From assembly GCA_031213475.1 (NCBI GenBank), contig JARUPZ010000002.1:1054001-1118000 (forward strand): a DNA stretch of 64,000 bases. Reading direction: 5' to 3'. A program made the translations under genes and the position numbers. Source of the stretch: Nereocystis luetkeana (Eukaryota; Sar; Phaeophyceae; Laminariales; Laminariaceae). Below are positions 47,801 through 59,455 of the stretch, piece after piece. The notes under the pieces are model-generated. The model made no database searches and was not told the DNA's origin. It saw only the letters and a list, made by a program, of their open reading frames with translations. Within the stretch, counting starts at the first letter, position 1. Every line of letters starts with the position of its first letter.

Positions 47801-49512
47801 TGGACACAAATTGAGGACCATAGATTGGGGGGCCGGAACGACCCGCTTCCAGCCCACATGCACAAATGTATTGTGGGCAGTCCTCAGGGAGAGCCAAACC
47901 GCCGAAAGCGTAGGGCAGGGGTATACGCGTGCTATGGTATGCACGATCCCCAAGCCTTTGGAGAGCTGAGATTGTGAGGTGAGACGATGCCTGAACGCGA
48001 ACCTGGTAGGGAAAAGGGGTTTATTTATGAGTGCGCCTTGTTTCTGACGGTACATGGAGACCCACCGCCGCTACTCTTTTGGCCGGGCGCTACTCTTTTG
48101 GCCGGGTCCCTGGAATGAGAGCTTAAGAGAGTAAATGCAGAAATAAAAAATGACCAGGCGCAGGCAAATCTCGCACTACCCAGGTAAAAGACAGAGCAAA
48201 ATGACCTGTCGACTCCTGGGTGGCTATCCCAACCTCTTGGTCGAACCTTAAAGGGGTCGAGAAACAAAGAGGGGTCGAGTAAGAAAGAGGGCCGGCAAGT
48301 CCATGTCATGTTGTACACTGGCAGAGTGTCAAGTTAAAATCTGTGTGCTACAGATGGAGTATTAATAGGAGTATTAATATAACCGGTACACAACTAAGAA
48401 AGAGTAATGGGTGTAAGCTCTTTCAACCCAGATCTCCAGGGATTAAGAAAAAAAGAAAAAAAACACACGTGGCCGAGAAAAATGTTGATTCACACACATA
48501 TTTTAAAGAGCAACAAAATAAGGCACCCTAAAATACAGGTATATACTCAGGTACGATCCGATATGACTAGCCTATTTTTATTTTTTCCATGAAAAAACCG
48601 AGAAGAAAAAGGTTCGCGCTTCGCGCTCGCGCGCCTCATCATGACTCGTTCGTATGCAACTGAGCACGCGTATTTTTTCTCCCACAACAAACCGCCTTTT
48701 AGAAGCCGCCGCTGTATCTGGTATTGGCTTCACATGCCTGCGTAACGTGTATGATACAGCGTACACACCATTGGGTACATCCACCAGACCAGCCCAGACC
48801 TACTACTGCCGTAGTCGCCCCCCTCACCCCTCACCTTTTTGCGAGAAGCCCGCCGACTCTCCTGGCCGAGGTAACCTGTCAAGTAGGCATCCACCCTCGT
48901 GAGCGCCTCCTGGTCCTCCCCGCTGCGTACCTTTGCCATCCTCTCAGTCATGGCCTGCCGGTAGAGGCCCCGTTTAAGCAGACTCGACATGTACTCGTCC
49001 AGGATAGCAGGCTTCCACTGGTGCATTGGCGTCTCAGCAAATATGGTGATGAGGTTGTTCACCCTTGCGCGCTCAGGGTCGCCTCGGGCCAGGGGGTTCA
49101 AAACGTCTTCCGACCCTCCATCAGTGGGCATACTCGAGTAAATTGCTGTGGTTGAGCGAGGTCTTCGTTGGCTAGATCTGCGAGAGGCCCCGGACGCACG
49201 TAGGCCGGCAGCCATGGCTGTCGATGAAGAACCCAAAGGACATTCACTGGTTGTGTTCATAGCTCGCCTTCCGCGTACAGATCGCCATCGGCCTGTTGCT
49301 TGTAGAGGTGAGGTGGAGGCGGAGGCTAGGGCGGTGGGTTGCCGGCTGTTACTGGCGAACCTCAATTTGTCGTTGTGGCTGTGGCGGCGGTGGTGTACTG
49401 CTGCGTGAAGCGAGGGTGCTGTTACGAATGCTTCCGTGACGACGGAGCATGATACCGCTGCCAACGTACCTACGGCAGCAGCAGCTCGTGCAGTGTAGCC
49501 AGTGTAGCGCAT
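44821..49512 (-). CDS. plastid-targeted alpha-helical protein of unknown function, 4 exons
   Basis: Exons on the minus strand: 49512-48835, 46357-46229, 45541-45462, 45076-44821; all GT-AG and in frame, giving 380 residues. The N-terminus is a bipartite plastid presequence: signal peptide MRYTGYTARAAAAVGTLAAV with cleavage predicted at A28, then FVTAP, then a long Ser/Arg-rich transit region to about residue 130. The mature part is predicted mostly helical: LNPLARGDPERARVNNLI, FAETPMHQWKPAILDEYMSS, LLKRGLYRQAMTERMAKV, then EGPEELDDCVQTLQKEDLL, EYVASLVTAE and FVKFVEEGIEYLGNDFGFAL. No membrane segment or catalytic motif. The order of short acidic helices and an internal repeat-like EYVASLV/EFVKFVEE recall conserved plastid proteins of unknown function, but I cannot name the family. 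The first intron is 2,477 bp. Confidence 0.82.
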
Positions 49513-49832
49513 GGTCAGCAAGGTAAAAGTGCAACGTACCCTGTGGGCCTGTGGGAGCAAAGACGGCCGACAGGGAGTTGCAGAGATCTTGAAAGAATGT
49601 TTTCCATGGGAGCACGGGGTGCGAAAGACAGGCTGTTCTGTACCATGCTCTGTTCTCTCACTTCACACTTCATCCTGCGCACTGCTGGCATCGCTGAAGT
49701 GTGGCAACTTCGTTGCTCAAGGAACTACACCTATCGTTGTAGGCCTTCCAGCCTTGAAGTATTCATCCCGTCGTTCGTTGAGGCAACGTAAGGCGGGTGC
49801 TGCAACACGTACGAGTACGAATACAGGGCAAA
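49513..49832. promoter_or_regulatory. shared divergent promoter region
   Basis: 320 bp between the ATG of plastid protein 2 (-) and the ATG of NDUFB10 (+), almost the same spacing as the other divergent pair at 36932-37247. No clear TATA box. Confidence 0.6.
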
Positions 49833-50159
49833 ATGGCGGCGGACGAGCCCAAGCTGGAGCCCCGGCGGTCTGATGTCAACCTCCAGGCGTACCCCCACGT
49901 GGGTAAGGACGACCGCAGCGACCCGGTGGCATGGACCAACTCCAGAGAACAGTTCATGCGCGAGCACATGATCGCCAAGGAGCGCGTGAAACTGCTGCGG
50001 CAGCAGGTGATCGCCTGCTACCGCGCGGAAGGGGTGAATCACTACGTGAACTGCAAGCACCTGACGACGAAGTACCTCGACATTATCCAGGACACCACCT
50101 TCGGCAGACTCAAGCCCCCCGGAGCTGGAGCCTCTGGGGAGGAGGGCGATGAGGAGTAG
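49833..50159 (+). CDS. NDUFB10: mitochondrial complex I subunit NDUFB10/PDSW
   Basis: Accessory subunit of the membrane arm of NADH:ubiquinone oxidoreductase. Single exon, 108 residues, close to the length of the plant PDSW-like subunit. The core VKLLRQQVIACYRAEGVNHY plus VNCKHLTTKYLDII (about residues 52-86) matches the plant signature in which CYRVEGVNHYQKC is followed by RHLVQQYLD, and the C-X11-C pair is kept. The start is the ATG giving MAADEPKLEP; an in-frame upstream extension at 49797 has no comparable context. As in other lineages there is no cleavable presequence. The tail is Gly/Glu-rich. It lies head to head with a nuclear plastid-protein gene. Confidence 0.92.
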   Translation: MAADEPKLEPRRSDVNLQAYPHVGKDDRSDPVAWTNSREQFMREHMIAKERVKLLRQQVIACYRAEGVNHYVNCKHLTTKYLDIIQDTTFGRLKPPGAGASGEEGDEE

Positions 50160-53100
50160 CTCACGGACGAGCAATTTCTTGGTATTTTTTGTTTGAAATG
50201 GGGGGAACGGAGGAAGGGCTAGGGACGGCCGGGAACAGAACAAACGAGGGTGGCCGTATATGCCGGTCGGACCGTGCCCGTAGAAGGTGTCCAACTTTCC
50301 TACTACCGCTGCCGTAGATAGTTGTAAGTAGGCATGCTTCGTAGAGATAACTATCCATCTTTGTAGAGGGTGGTTGTTCTCCAAGGACACCCGCGTGCCT
50401 TTTTCACTCGTTCTCTGCGCCGTATACGTTGCAGGTTGAGTTTTTTCGGGGGGGGGGTATGTGGAAGTGAGTGCTGGCTCGTGTGCGCTGTCTGGGCTGG
50501 GTTGTGATATGCAACGTGGAATTTTTTTATTGAACGTTGGCGCGTCGTGCGTAGTGTGCGTGTCATTGAATCGTCCGGCTTCGAGCTCGATTTTCGACCG
50601 AGTCTTCGACGGCAGGAGGCAGAAACTGCTCCCCTGCTTGTTTCGACCTGCTGCTACTCTAGACACATTTTAGCAGTTAGTGCGGTTATCATTGATCGAT
50701 TCGCCGACTGCTTTGTTTGTCTCTTGTACATGTACCACAGCAGTCGTAGGTTGTGACACAACCTTCGAAACTTTAGTTCCCCGCGTGGGGTCTTCACTTC
50801 TGCGTGTGCACTTCAATGCTGCTCGTGCACTTATTTTTGTTGAAAGAAAGAGCGAACGGCCCTTTGCCGTGCCCTCTGCAGCTCCTGCCTGTCGCTCACC
50901 GGTGTTTCACCTCACTGCTGTCCTTCACTGTGGACGCGCCGCTTGATTTTTTCAGTCGATGCATCTGCTGTTTTGATTAGCACAATTTTTGTTCATCTCA
51001 CTTTGTCTAGTCCAGTGCCAAACTCTAACCCGAGTTCACCCGATAGACCTCCTCTGCCCCCGGCCTACCCCGGTTTCTTTTGCCTTGATTTTTGTCGTTC
51101 GTCCAGCCCTCCCAATGCGACGTTGTGGCCTTGCGCCGAACTGTTCTCACTCGCCCTACTGTTGGGCGCTTTGTTTCCATTACGGCCGAGTGACTTATGT
51201 TGCCATTACGGCAGGGTGACTATTGCTGGGATGGATCCAAAACTTCCTGCGGCATATCCTCGGACCGAGTGACAGTTTCCCTTTTACGAAGAAAGTACAA
51301 CCTCGTCGTAGCTCTCTCGTGTTGGATGCCGTACTGCAGCAGTAAACTTGTGTCTCTGTACTCGTATAGTGAGCTCGTGTCTGTCTTTCATGATTTATTC
51401 GGGTTCGGGGGCGGTTGGACGCCGCGTAGGATGGAATCCGCCAGCCTTTCTTCGACGTTCACTGGGGTTTGGCGTGTAGGGATGGGGTTTCCCAGTTGCC
51501 TTTTCAAGAGCTAGGCCATGCCTCTGCACCCTGCCCCCATGCCTTCTACGCCCTGTTCGCAATAGGTCTCTTGAACGTGCTACGGTATGCGAGCACGGTA
51601 TTTCACTATTAATAATGTACTTGAGCAATTCACTAACATACCTTGGTACTAGTGGGAGGTGCTATTCATGCGCACATTGACCTATAGTCGAAGCCGCGTA
51701 GAACAATATCGCACGTTGAATTCCCTTTCGATGTCGGGGGCAATCCTCAGCTGAAAAATCCGATGGAATATGTTTCGGTGACGCTTATTTGTCAATGCGC
51801 CGTCACTGTTACACAAGCTCGGTACTGCTGCTCGTTGCACATGTACGTGCAGATTGACACGATATACAAAATGGAGTGGCGAAGCTCTGCAACAATGGTT
51901 TGGAATTGGGTATATGATTGAAATATGATCCCTCCCGGCTTTCCTCTTCGCGAACCCGACACCAACAGACACAACCGGCGTTGGTGTCAGGGGGCGCGGA
52001 TCCGCCGGTTGTGCACCGACCACTGTGTGCCCCGTTTTCGCCAGTGAATGCTCTGTGCCTCATCCTTGCCGGTCCCCGTGTTCCCTGCAGCGGTTGCGCT
52101 TTCGCACCTGTGTGCTGGCCTTGCCTTTGGCGTAGTTTGTCTGATCGCCCGAGTTGACATGAGTACCGTACGGAAATACTGCAGCATGGTAAATCTTGGC
52201 TGTGCCGTGTAGATATATTTTATTTGAGGGTGTTGAAGCGTAGAGCGTGCCAGGAATCGTCGACAGGGGGTGATAACCGTCGCCAAGAATTCTAGGGCAA
52301 AAGAACCTCTGCCGGTGATACATTCAGCCGCTGTCCGCTGAGTCTTCTTGCGATATACGGTTGAGCGTTTGTATACCCCGCACAGTTTATGACGTGCTAT
52401 CCCATGACCTACTCGTACGGTATACACCACGAGCTTGCCCGAGAATGAACATCCTGTCGCCAAGAAAAACGTGTATTTGGCGTGTTAGAGTTCTCGCATC
52501 CCAGCGTGAATGGATCCGAAACGACTGACGCTACTCGAGCACACGGATAGTCTTGCGATAGGAGCAGCAAAGCACGCTGCCAGTAAGGAACTTGGCACAT
52601 AAATGCTCGAAGTGAACGACGTTTGTTCTTGCTGAACAAGGAGCTTGGAACATGTATGGCCTCGATTAATGAAGACCACCTCACATAAATCTGAAAACCG
52701 TGAGAAGTTGGGGGCGCCATTGGGTGGAAAACACGCCTTCCAAGCGTGCCCCCTTAAAATTGCAACATGTTGGATGGGGAGGTTGGGCCGCGCCTGAAAT
52801 TAACGGTCTGTGAAGATTTCGCTCCGGGCATGCCTTCGAAATGACTCCGTGATGTCCCCTTGACGGCGTTGGTGCTACACTGTTGCTCCTAGAAATTGCA
52901 TTAGTGGCAGCTTGTGCTCGCGATGAACCACCTTGTAGAAGGGGGGCTCGTTTAGCTTCGCCATGCCCAGACACTCTGATGCAATAAAGCCTTCTATTAT
53001 TATAGTAACTGGCTGTATTCTGTTCTCCATGTATACTGCAGCAAAAACCCGTACTACTTCCGGGTACTACCAGCCCTCTGATCGGTCGTACAGTACATGT

Positions 53101-54479
53101 AAATATGTAATTACACAGAAGTTTCGGGGGCAAGCCTGTGTAGGTGCGCATGATAAACTTTCGCAAAAAACAGGGATGGGCCGAAGCTGCGGCGCTTTAA
53201 AATCCACCCCTGCCAATCTAAGCTTTGGGACCCAGAAGCTGCTTGGAACAACATCGAACAAATAATAATCGGGACAACGAGCCCGCTCAGGACTGGAAAG
53301 CATCCATTTACAGTCAAAGCGACTGATCTTGCCGCTGTAAAGGGGCCGGGCGGGGGTGTAGAAGGACGCCACTGCGCCCGGAGGACTTCAACGGAGATGT
53401 CATTTAAGTGAGAAGCACCGTGTTGGTATTTTGTTCAGTCGATCCTACCAGGTATTCGGTAGGGCGGGGGGGGGGGTACAAAAATGCAACTTAGTATATA
53501 GAGAAAGATGGTAAACTCGCTCCTTTGGCGAAAAGCGTGTCGAAAAGCGTGTGAAAGCGAGCGAGGGGTGGGGGCATCGATCATGAGAGCCAGAACGCCC
53601 AATCGCGAGGCTCATTACTTGTGCAAAGAAGTCAGCGCAAGTGAAAAATGTACAGATGACAGCTTCGAGCTGTACGTATACACAGCGAAGCCATTATCAA
53701 TCGTTACATGTTTAGCACTATGCTTAGAACAAACAGAAAACCTCCGACCTTTTGCTGCAGACGAGCTGTCCATAGGCAGTTACTTTGATGCAGCAAGACT
53801 CGTTGCCGTTGTGCTGTATACCCCGCACAAATATATTCCGACACGTATCTGTACGCACGAAAAAACACACACAGCGTTCATCGGACCGGGGTCGCCGAGA
53901 AAGGCACGAATTAAAAAATGCCGCGTCCGATTTGCGGGAGATTCTTGTACCGGTTCACTCCCATTCAAGTTGAATCTTGCATCGTAAGTAGGAGTCGTTA
54001 TGATGCACGGTTGTACTAAAGCGACGAAGTGAATCTCCTTGAGCTACGCCGGTACCTGATCAATGTGACAGAGAACGCCCCCCTTCTCCCGAGAGAACTC
54101 CCTCTGTGCACCCAGTAGCGGCGAGCGTGTTTTTGCAAACGCCGGGAACGAATTATCTATTTCCAAGACGGACGCAAGAATAATTGGCAATAGATTCAGT
54201 TACACGACCGAACCACAATTGCTCCACCTTGGCCTTGCATTGATTGTTAGTTCGATAGAATGTGACAGTTTCCGCCTCGAGAACTTGTATAGGCAGGAAT
54301 CGTGAAGGGAGGAAGTGTTTAAGTGGCACACCTACACGTCGTAAACGCATCTATCTATTGATGTTTACGATCAATCCCGCAGATTAATCAGTAGTGGCAC
54401 GTGAAGGCGAACAGGCTAGTATTATAGATTACACACCAGGTGTCTACCACGTCGCTGGCGCGGGGGGGGGGGGGGGGGC
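50160..54479. other. intergenic, no supported gene
   Basis: The first few hundred bases should be the NDUFB10 3' region. Open frames up to 161 codons (52681-53166 on -, 53508-53987 on +) have no recognisable domain and no codon-use or splice support. Short copies of the TACCAGGTA and TATTAATA palindromes recur. Confidence 0.45.
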
Positions 54480-54826
54480 GTACTCATTTGTCCACCGTCT
54501 CAGCCCTCTGACCATCGGCCACGCATCCCTTTCGAGAAGGAGAACCGTTCCTACTCCTAATCGAGACACCTTCAACATTTATTTGGGCGCTCATTACGTT
54601 GTTTCCATATATTACATGGACTTTTTTGGCTTGTTCTATCCCTTACCTGCTTCGGCGCCTGTGGCCACCATCTATCTCCTAGGGTAGATGTCGTTTTTTC
54701 GCTGCTATCTAGTGTATCAAACTCCCCCATGTCACATTCGTCTATATCCCTCATCTCCTTCTAAAACATACCGTTCCTCCTTGTACATTTCACATTCTCC
54801 TACTATGTGAGTTCCACTCGCTGGGG
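54480..54826 (-). mobile_element. LINE family C, 3' fragment a
   Basis: About 350 bp encoding the last part of a LINE ORF (DRWWPQAPKQ, SPCNIWKQRNERP) and its 3' end, finishing in a long C tract (G run at 54461-54478 on +). It is truncated where fragment b ends, giving a tandem arrangement. Confidence 0.65.
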
Positions 54827-55440
54827 CGGGGGGCGGGGCGGACTCATTTGTTGCTTGCCGTAGTAATTTGACCATTGACAAGGCTTCCCTTTTGAGACGG
54901 AGCACCGTTCCTACTCCTAATAGAGACACCTCCAACAATTGGGCGCTCATTGCGCTGTTTCCATATATTAGATGGTCGTTTTTTGCTAATATTTTCCCCT
55001 TCCTGTTTGGCCGCCTGTGGCCACCATCTATCTCCTATAGCGATCGTTTTCTCGCCTCTTTTCAGTGTATCAAACCCCTCCATGTCACATTCGCCTATTT
55101 CCCTCATCTCTTCTTCTAACACATCCCGTTCCTCCTTGTATATATCACATTCTCCTACTATGTGAGTTATAATCTCTACTGTTTTGCCACACGGGCACAT
55201 CTGTGCATCTGTTTCTTCCTCCTCCCGGCTACTGGAATACCTCTTTCTTCTTTCTGGCAGGTCCAGGTCACCTACAACACCACAATCGAAGACTGCGCGA
55301 TCAGGCGGCATCTGTATCGACGGTCGTTCGGTAATCGATTCGAATTCACAAGAGAGTAGAAGAAGGAGGCGGAACCGGAGGTACCTAAACTGAGGGGCGA
55401 GACGAGCAGGAGAAACGAACGTGGGCACAACACAGGTGGT
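54827..55440 (-). mobile_element. LINE family C, 3' fragment b
   Basis: Longer copy of the same 3' region. It carries a Cys/His-rich C-terminal block typical of LINE ORF2 tails (CPCGKTVEIITHIVGECDIY), then DRWWPQAAKQ and NIWKQRNERP, and a C-rich end beside fragment a. The 5' limit is approximate. Confidence 0.65.
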
Positions 55441-55464
55441 CGGGACTCTCTTAGTGCACATTGT

Positions 55465-55578
55465 GGGCGTAAAAACATCCTGGTGGAGACATTGACCATT
55501 TGAGCACCGAATTAAGAGGTTGTCGACCCCTCGTGTTTTTTTTTCGTTCAATGTCTCCACAAGGATATGTTTGCGCCA
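55465..55578. mobile_element. possible MITE-3 (inverted-end element)
   Basis: About 114 bp with imperfect 30-bp inverted ends: GGGCGTAAAAACATCCTGG plus TGGAGACATTGA at the left, and TCAATGTCTCCACAAGGATA plus TGTTTGCGCC at the right. No clear target duplication. Only one copy is in the window. Confidence 0.5.
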
Positions 55579-55579
55579 T

Positions 55580-57439
55580 CATTACGCAAGGGGGGTGGTC
55601 CCGACCACCTGTCAAGGCAATGGAGTCAGCGGTCATGGTTGCAAACTTACGAATTATCCGTCGGCGGCCGCAGGGGTATCGGTGATGCCAGAGGGGCGAA
55701 CCATGGGTGTGGCGAAGTCGAAGATGTTGCGATGTCGGCGGCGGTCGCATTAGCAACGGTGATTTGACGTCAAGCGAGTGTGCGTGTATAAGTGGATGCA
55801 TGATATGCGAACCATCTGCAGGAAGGAGATGAGAGCAAGGAGATCATCAATCCCCATTGATTGGCGGCTCCGTCCGTCCAAAGCGACGGGTGCAAGAAGG
55901 AATCAACCTACCATATAGTGTAACACGGTACAGCTGACTGGTGGGAGGCAAACCCACCTGAACCAATGCCTAGCGTCGACGACGTGAGTGAGTGCGGAAC
56001 CTCTCTGTAGGAGCGGATATGGCAGAATTCGACACCGTCGTACGAAGACAGATGCCTGGTGGAATTACGCTGCAATCTTACACGTTGGTCTGTTGCCTAC
56101 CGCGTAGTAGGCGTGAAACACTGACTGTCGTCGTTGCTTGTCGGCGGCTCCGCCCTTTGCGAAACGTGACGTCGTATGAATTGCCGTGGCCATCTTTTCC
56201 TGTGGGCAGGAACCGGTATACCACCACACACAAACGAGGAGCTGGCGTTATTACTCGTGAAGGGAGGGGTCACGTCACGGCTTTGATCCCATGTACAGGT
56301 ACTGCTGTACAGTTCGTAGTGATATTACATTGCGCACGAAGATGCCTGCGGGGAACGTGGACGGGGGGAATGGCGCAAGGGAGAGCGTGAACACGCGCGG
56401 GGCGCGATCCCCGCGGAGCAGGTAGTAATATAGGTAGGTGGTGTTAATGGCAGGTGTCCAGCACTCATTTATTATATATGAATCCAGCCCAACACATATT
56501 TTTGTCATTGCCAAAGCGTTGGGATATACCATCTATCGTATAGGAACGTACATTTACCGTTTGCGAATCTTATACGGATCAAGCGTAGCGTTTTGGGAGC
56601 ATACCCGTTTGCGAATCTTATACGGCTTCGCGTAGCGTTTTGGGAACATACCCGTATGCGATTCTTGTATGACTACACGTACCTAGCGCTTTGGGAATCT
56701 TCTGTATGGGAATACTCGTATCTGCGTACCAGGCTAGTTTTGGTTGACATCTGGGCTGAGCCGTGTTCCTGGCGAAGTTCCCCTACCACTCACTCGAGTT
56801 CCCCCCCTAGCTGCCTTTCAACTCACTTGAGGAGCAATAATAAGAAGTTCGTGAACCACAAGCAGCGTGCTCTACCCAGCACCGACATCCCTGTGCCCCT
56901 TACCAGTATATATATATATATCCGGCACCATCTTCACATTTGGCGACGTCAGCAATACTGGTCACCGCTGAGCTAGACGCACCTGCTTCAAACAGGCTTC
57001 TTCTACCTTGTTATCCTGTCTGTGAGCATCATCATGAGAGGCTTTCGATTTTTGAGTTCCGAGTCATTTTTTTTTTACATGTACATTGTACCATTTTTTG
57101 GGCTGCACCCGCAGCAGCTTCCTAGCCTCGTCACAGCAGTAGCCTCCACGAACCGCAGTTTTCCGCTCGTAACCCCGCTCTCTTTCCGTTTGCGCCGGTG
57201 CGATCGCCCCCCTGACAAAGTCGATTTCTGACGATGATCCAAGAAAGGCCTACTTTACATAGTAGTAGCAAGATGAGAGCCTTATTATGTATCTCCTAGT
57301 GTTAGTAGTATAATAGGAGGAGTCAGAGTCAGTAGTAAAATAAGTTGCCTATCATCATATCTCCGGACGGACGACCAGCATGCGGACATTCTCACGAAGG
57401 CTATTGGGTAAGAGAGTTTTGAGAAACACCGCGATTTTC
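55580..57439. other. intergenic, no supported gene
   Basis: Contains a short minisatellite (56558-56700) and a TA run near 56907-56922. Open frames below 135 codons show no recognisable features. Confidence 0.45.
56558..56700. repeat. about 48-bp tandem repeat, 3 units
   Basis: Three units of CGTTTGCGAATCTTATACGG followed by GCGTAGCGTTTTGGGA-type sequence, at spacings of 48 and 47 bp; the third is the most diverged. Confidence 0.8.
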
Positions 57440-57875
57440 TGTTAGGGATACAGTAATTTGTTGTTTGTGGATGGTGTTTGTTTGTGCTATCGAGGCTTGT
57501 TAGTTGATCCAGCGCCAGGGAGGGTGTTCGGTATAGCTTGTCTCAACGAACAGCCTAGCAATAAGTTACGGTTACATACGTTGTGTCACGGAGGTAAAGT
57601 TACTGGGATCGTCTCGTGGTATCACTCACGAGCAGTCCCACGTGTATGTACGAGTAGGCACTATGCGAGGAGGTTTAGGTATTCGACTACGAGCGGTTGT
57701 TACTGGGCTGTGGAGAGTTGACCCACATGACCCACTCCACCTTTCCCCCTGTATTCGTCTACTCCTTTCCGGGCCGACATAATAAAGACATCTTAAACTA
57801 TCTTCTACACACTGCGTGTTACAGTGCCTCGCTCACAGCCTAGTGTGGCTGTTGGGAACTTATCCATCCATCGCA
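57440..57875 (+). repeat. candidate 5' LTR
   Basis: Starts TGTTAGGGATACAG, holds an AATAAA at 57781-57786, and could end in CA at 57823 or 57875; the latter is followed by TATCAGCGCTAATTGG, which may be a tRNA primer-binding site. Without the 3' LTR the ends stay tentative. Confidence 0.35.
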
Positions 57876-59204
57876 TATCAGCGCTAATTGGAACACCGTA
57901 AGTTGTTTTTTTTATTGCTTTGTTTGTTTTATTTTGTTTTATTTTTGTAGAGGGATTTCTCGGTGATTTTAATCGCCTCCCGAGCACCCAAGCTCATTCC
58001 GGGTCTATCAACAATCTGCCCGTTCTGGTCCTGTTGGTGACGTTCGTATACTACTTGTACTGCATTCTCTGCTCCAGTGCGTGCGTTGCCTCTACACCTC
58101 AACCTGATTCCGGACCCCCATGTATCCCTTCAACGGTGGACACTCCACCCCCGGGCTTCCAAGCCCCGACATATGCGGCCACGACTGCGCCTGTACCTTC
58201 CAAGGTTCAGACGCTCCCGCCCGCGACCACCGCGTTCATCCCCTTGCACCCAATCCCCTCATTTTTCGAGCCCATAGCTCTCACCATTCCGGCTGCTGTG
58301 CATACGGTGTGCCCACGGCCTCGATTGGCCAGCGCCCAACCACAGTTGGCCTGCGGCGACACCCCTCTTGAGGTTATTTCTGTGAAATTCCGACCTCAGC
58401 AGGTGAAAACCGCGACGGCTACCACAGAGTATGGCGCCGCGACGACAGCCGCGCCCAACCACCACACCCACCATCCTGCACCATTTCTGGGGCTCGCTGT
58501 GCTCCTATCCTGGTGAATACCCCCACCCCCGGCTTCCACAGGGCCATCCATCGCCACAACCAATGCCCTTCTACCCGACGCCGGTTCCACGCCCCTATGG
58601 AGCCCGCGTCCACCACCTACCACGCCAAACAACGCCGCACGCAAACACCGCAACACCACCCACTGCTACCGCCGTGCTTCCACGTCTACCGGCTGCATCT
58701 CCGACCAGCACCAGCGACAGCGACGTCGACTCACCAAGCAGACGATGCCGCAACTGTGGTGGCCGCGACGACGGTCGCGCTCGCCCCAAATCTGCGACTG
58801 CCCCTGAAGCCCGCACATCATCCGTGTTGACGCTTCTCCGGGCCTACTACGGGACTACACAACCGATACCATCCCTGCTGGACTGCCAAAAAACCACCTG
58901 GACATGAGCAACGCCGACTATATCTTTATCGAGTACCCTCGGTGGTTTTTTTTTCGACGTGTATGGCGTGCTAACGACATATTTGCACAGCAGCGCCACT
59001 TCTACTTCCGCCTCTACTCGTCAGTTCCGAGCGCGCAGAAACTTGACGTGCTCAAGGCGAACTCTGCCTCAGCTGTAGGAGCCTAGACTGCAGCGTGAAG
59101 GCCTGTAGGCAACATTGCTTTGCGCAACGTGGGACAAGCCTGACCATGGACAGCAGCTACCGCAACAACAGACGTAATACCAGCGGCAGCGTGGGCGGCC
59201 GATC

Positions 59205-59455
59205 ACGACCTCGGCTGCACTACTTTCGACGCTTCACGCTTGTTACTAACACCGTGCCTTCAGCGAAACGGTATTTCTTCAGGGCCAAGGATCAGCTTCG
59301 CCTTTTATCAGGATGAGTTTTCTCCTGCTTCCCCTCCAGTGGCGCCACTACGTTCGACGCCGCACGTTTGTTACCGATACCGCACCTAAGGTGAAACGGT
59401 AATTCTTCGGCCCAGGACCAGCTTCGTCCTTATCAGGATGAGCTTTTTCCACCTT
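59205..59455 (+). repeat. two-unit direct repeat inside the LTR element
   Basis: Two units of about 110-130 bp, each with the order TTCGACGC, ACGTTTGTTACC-like, GTGAAACGGTA-like, GGACCAGCTTCG-like and TATCAGGATGAG. It lies between the gag-like region and the NADAR region and does not look coding. Confidence 0.7.

Noticed and set aside
49731-50666. 311-codon minus-strand open frame
   Set aside because: Antisense to NDUFB10, with no conserved features of its own.
53508-53987. 159-codon plus-strand open frame
   Set aside because: The best-looking isolated frame in the right intergenic region, but no known motif, no introns and no neighbouring support.
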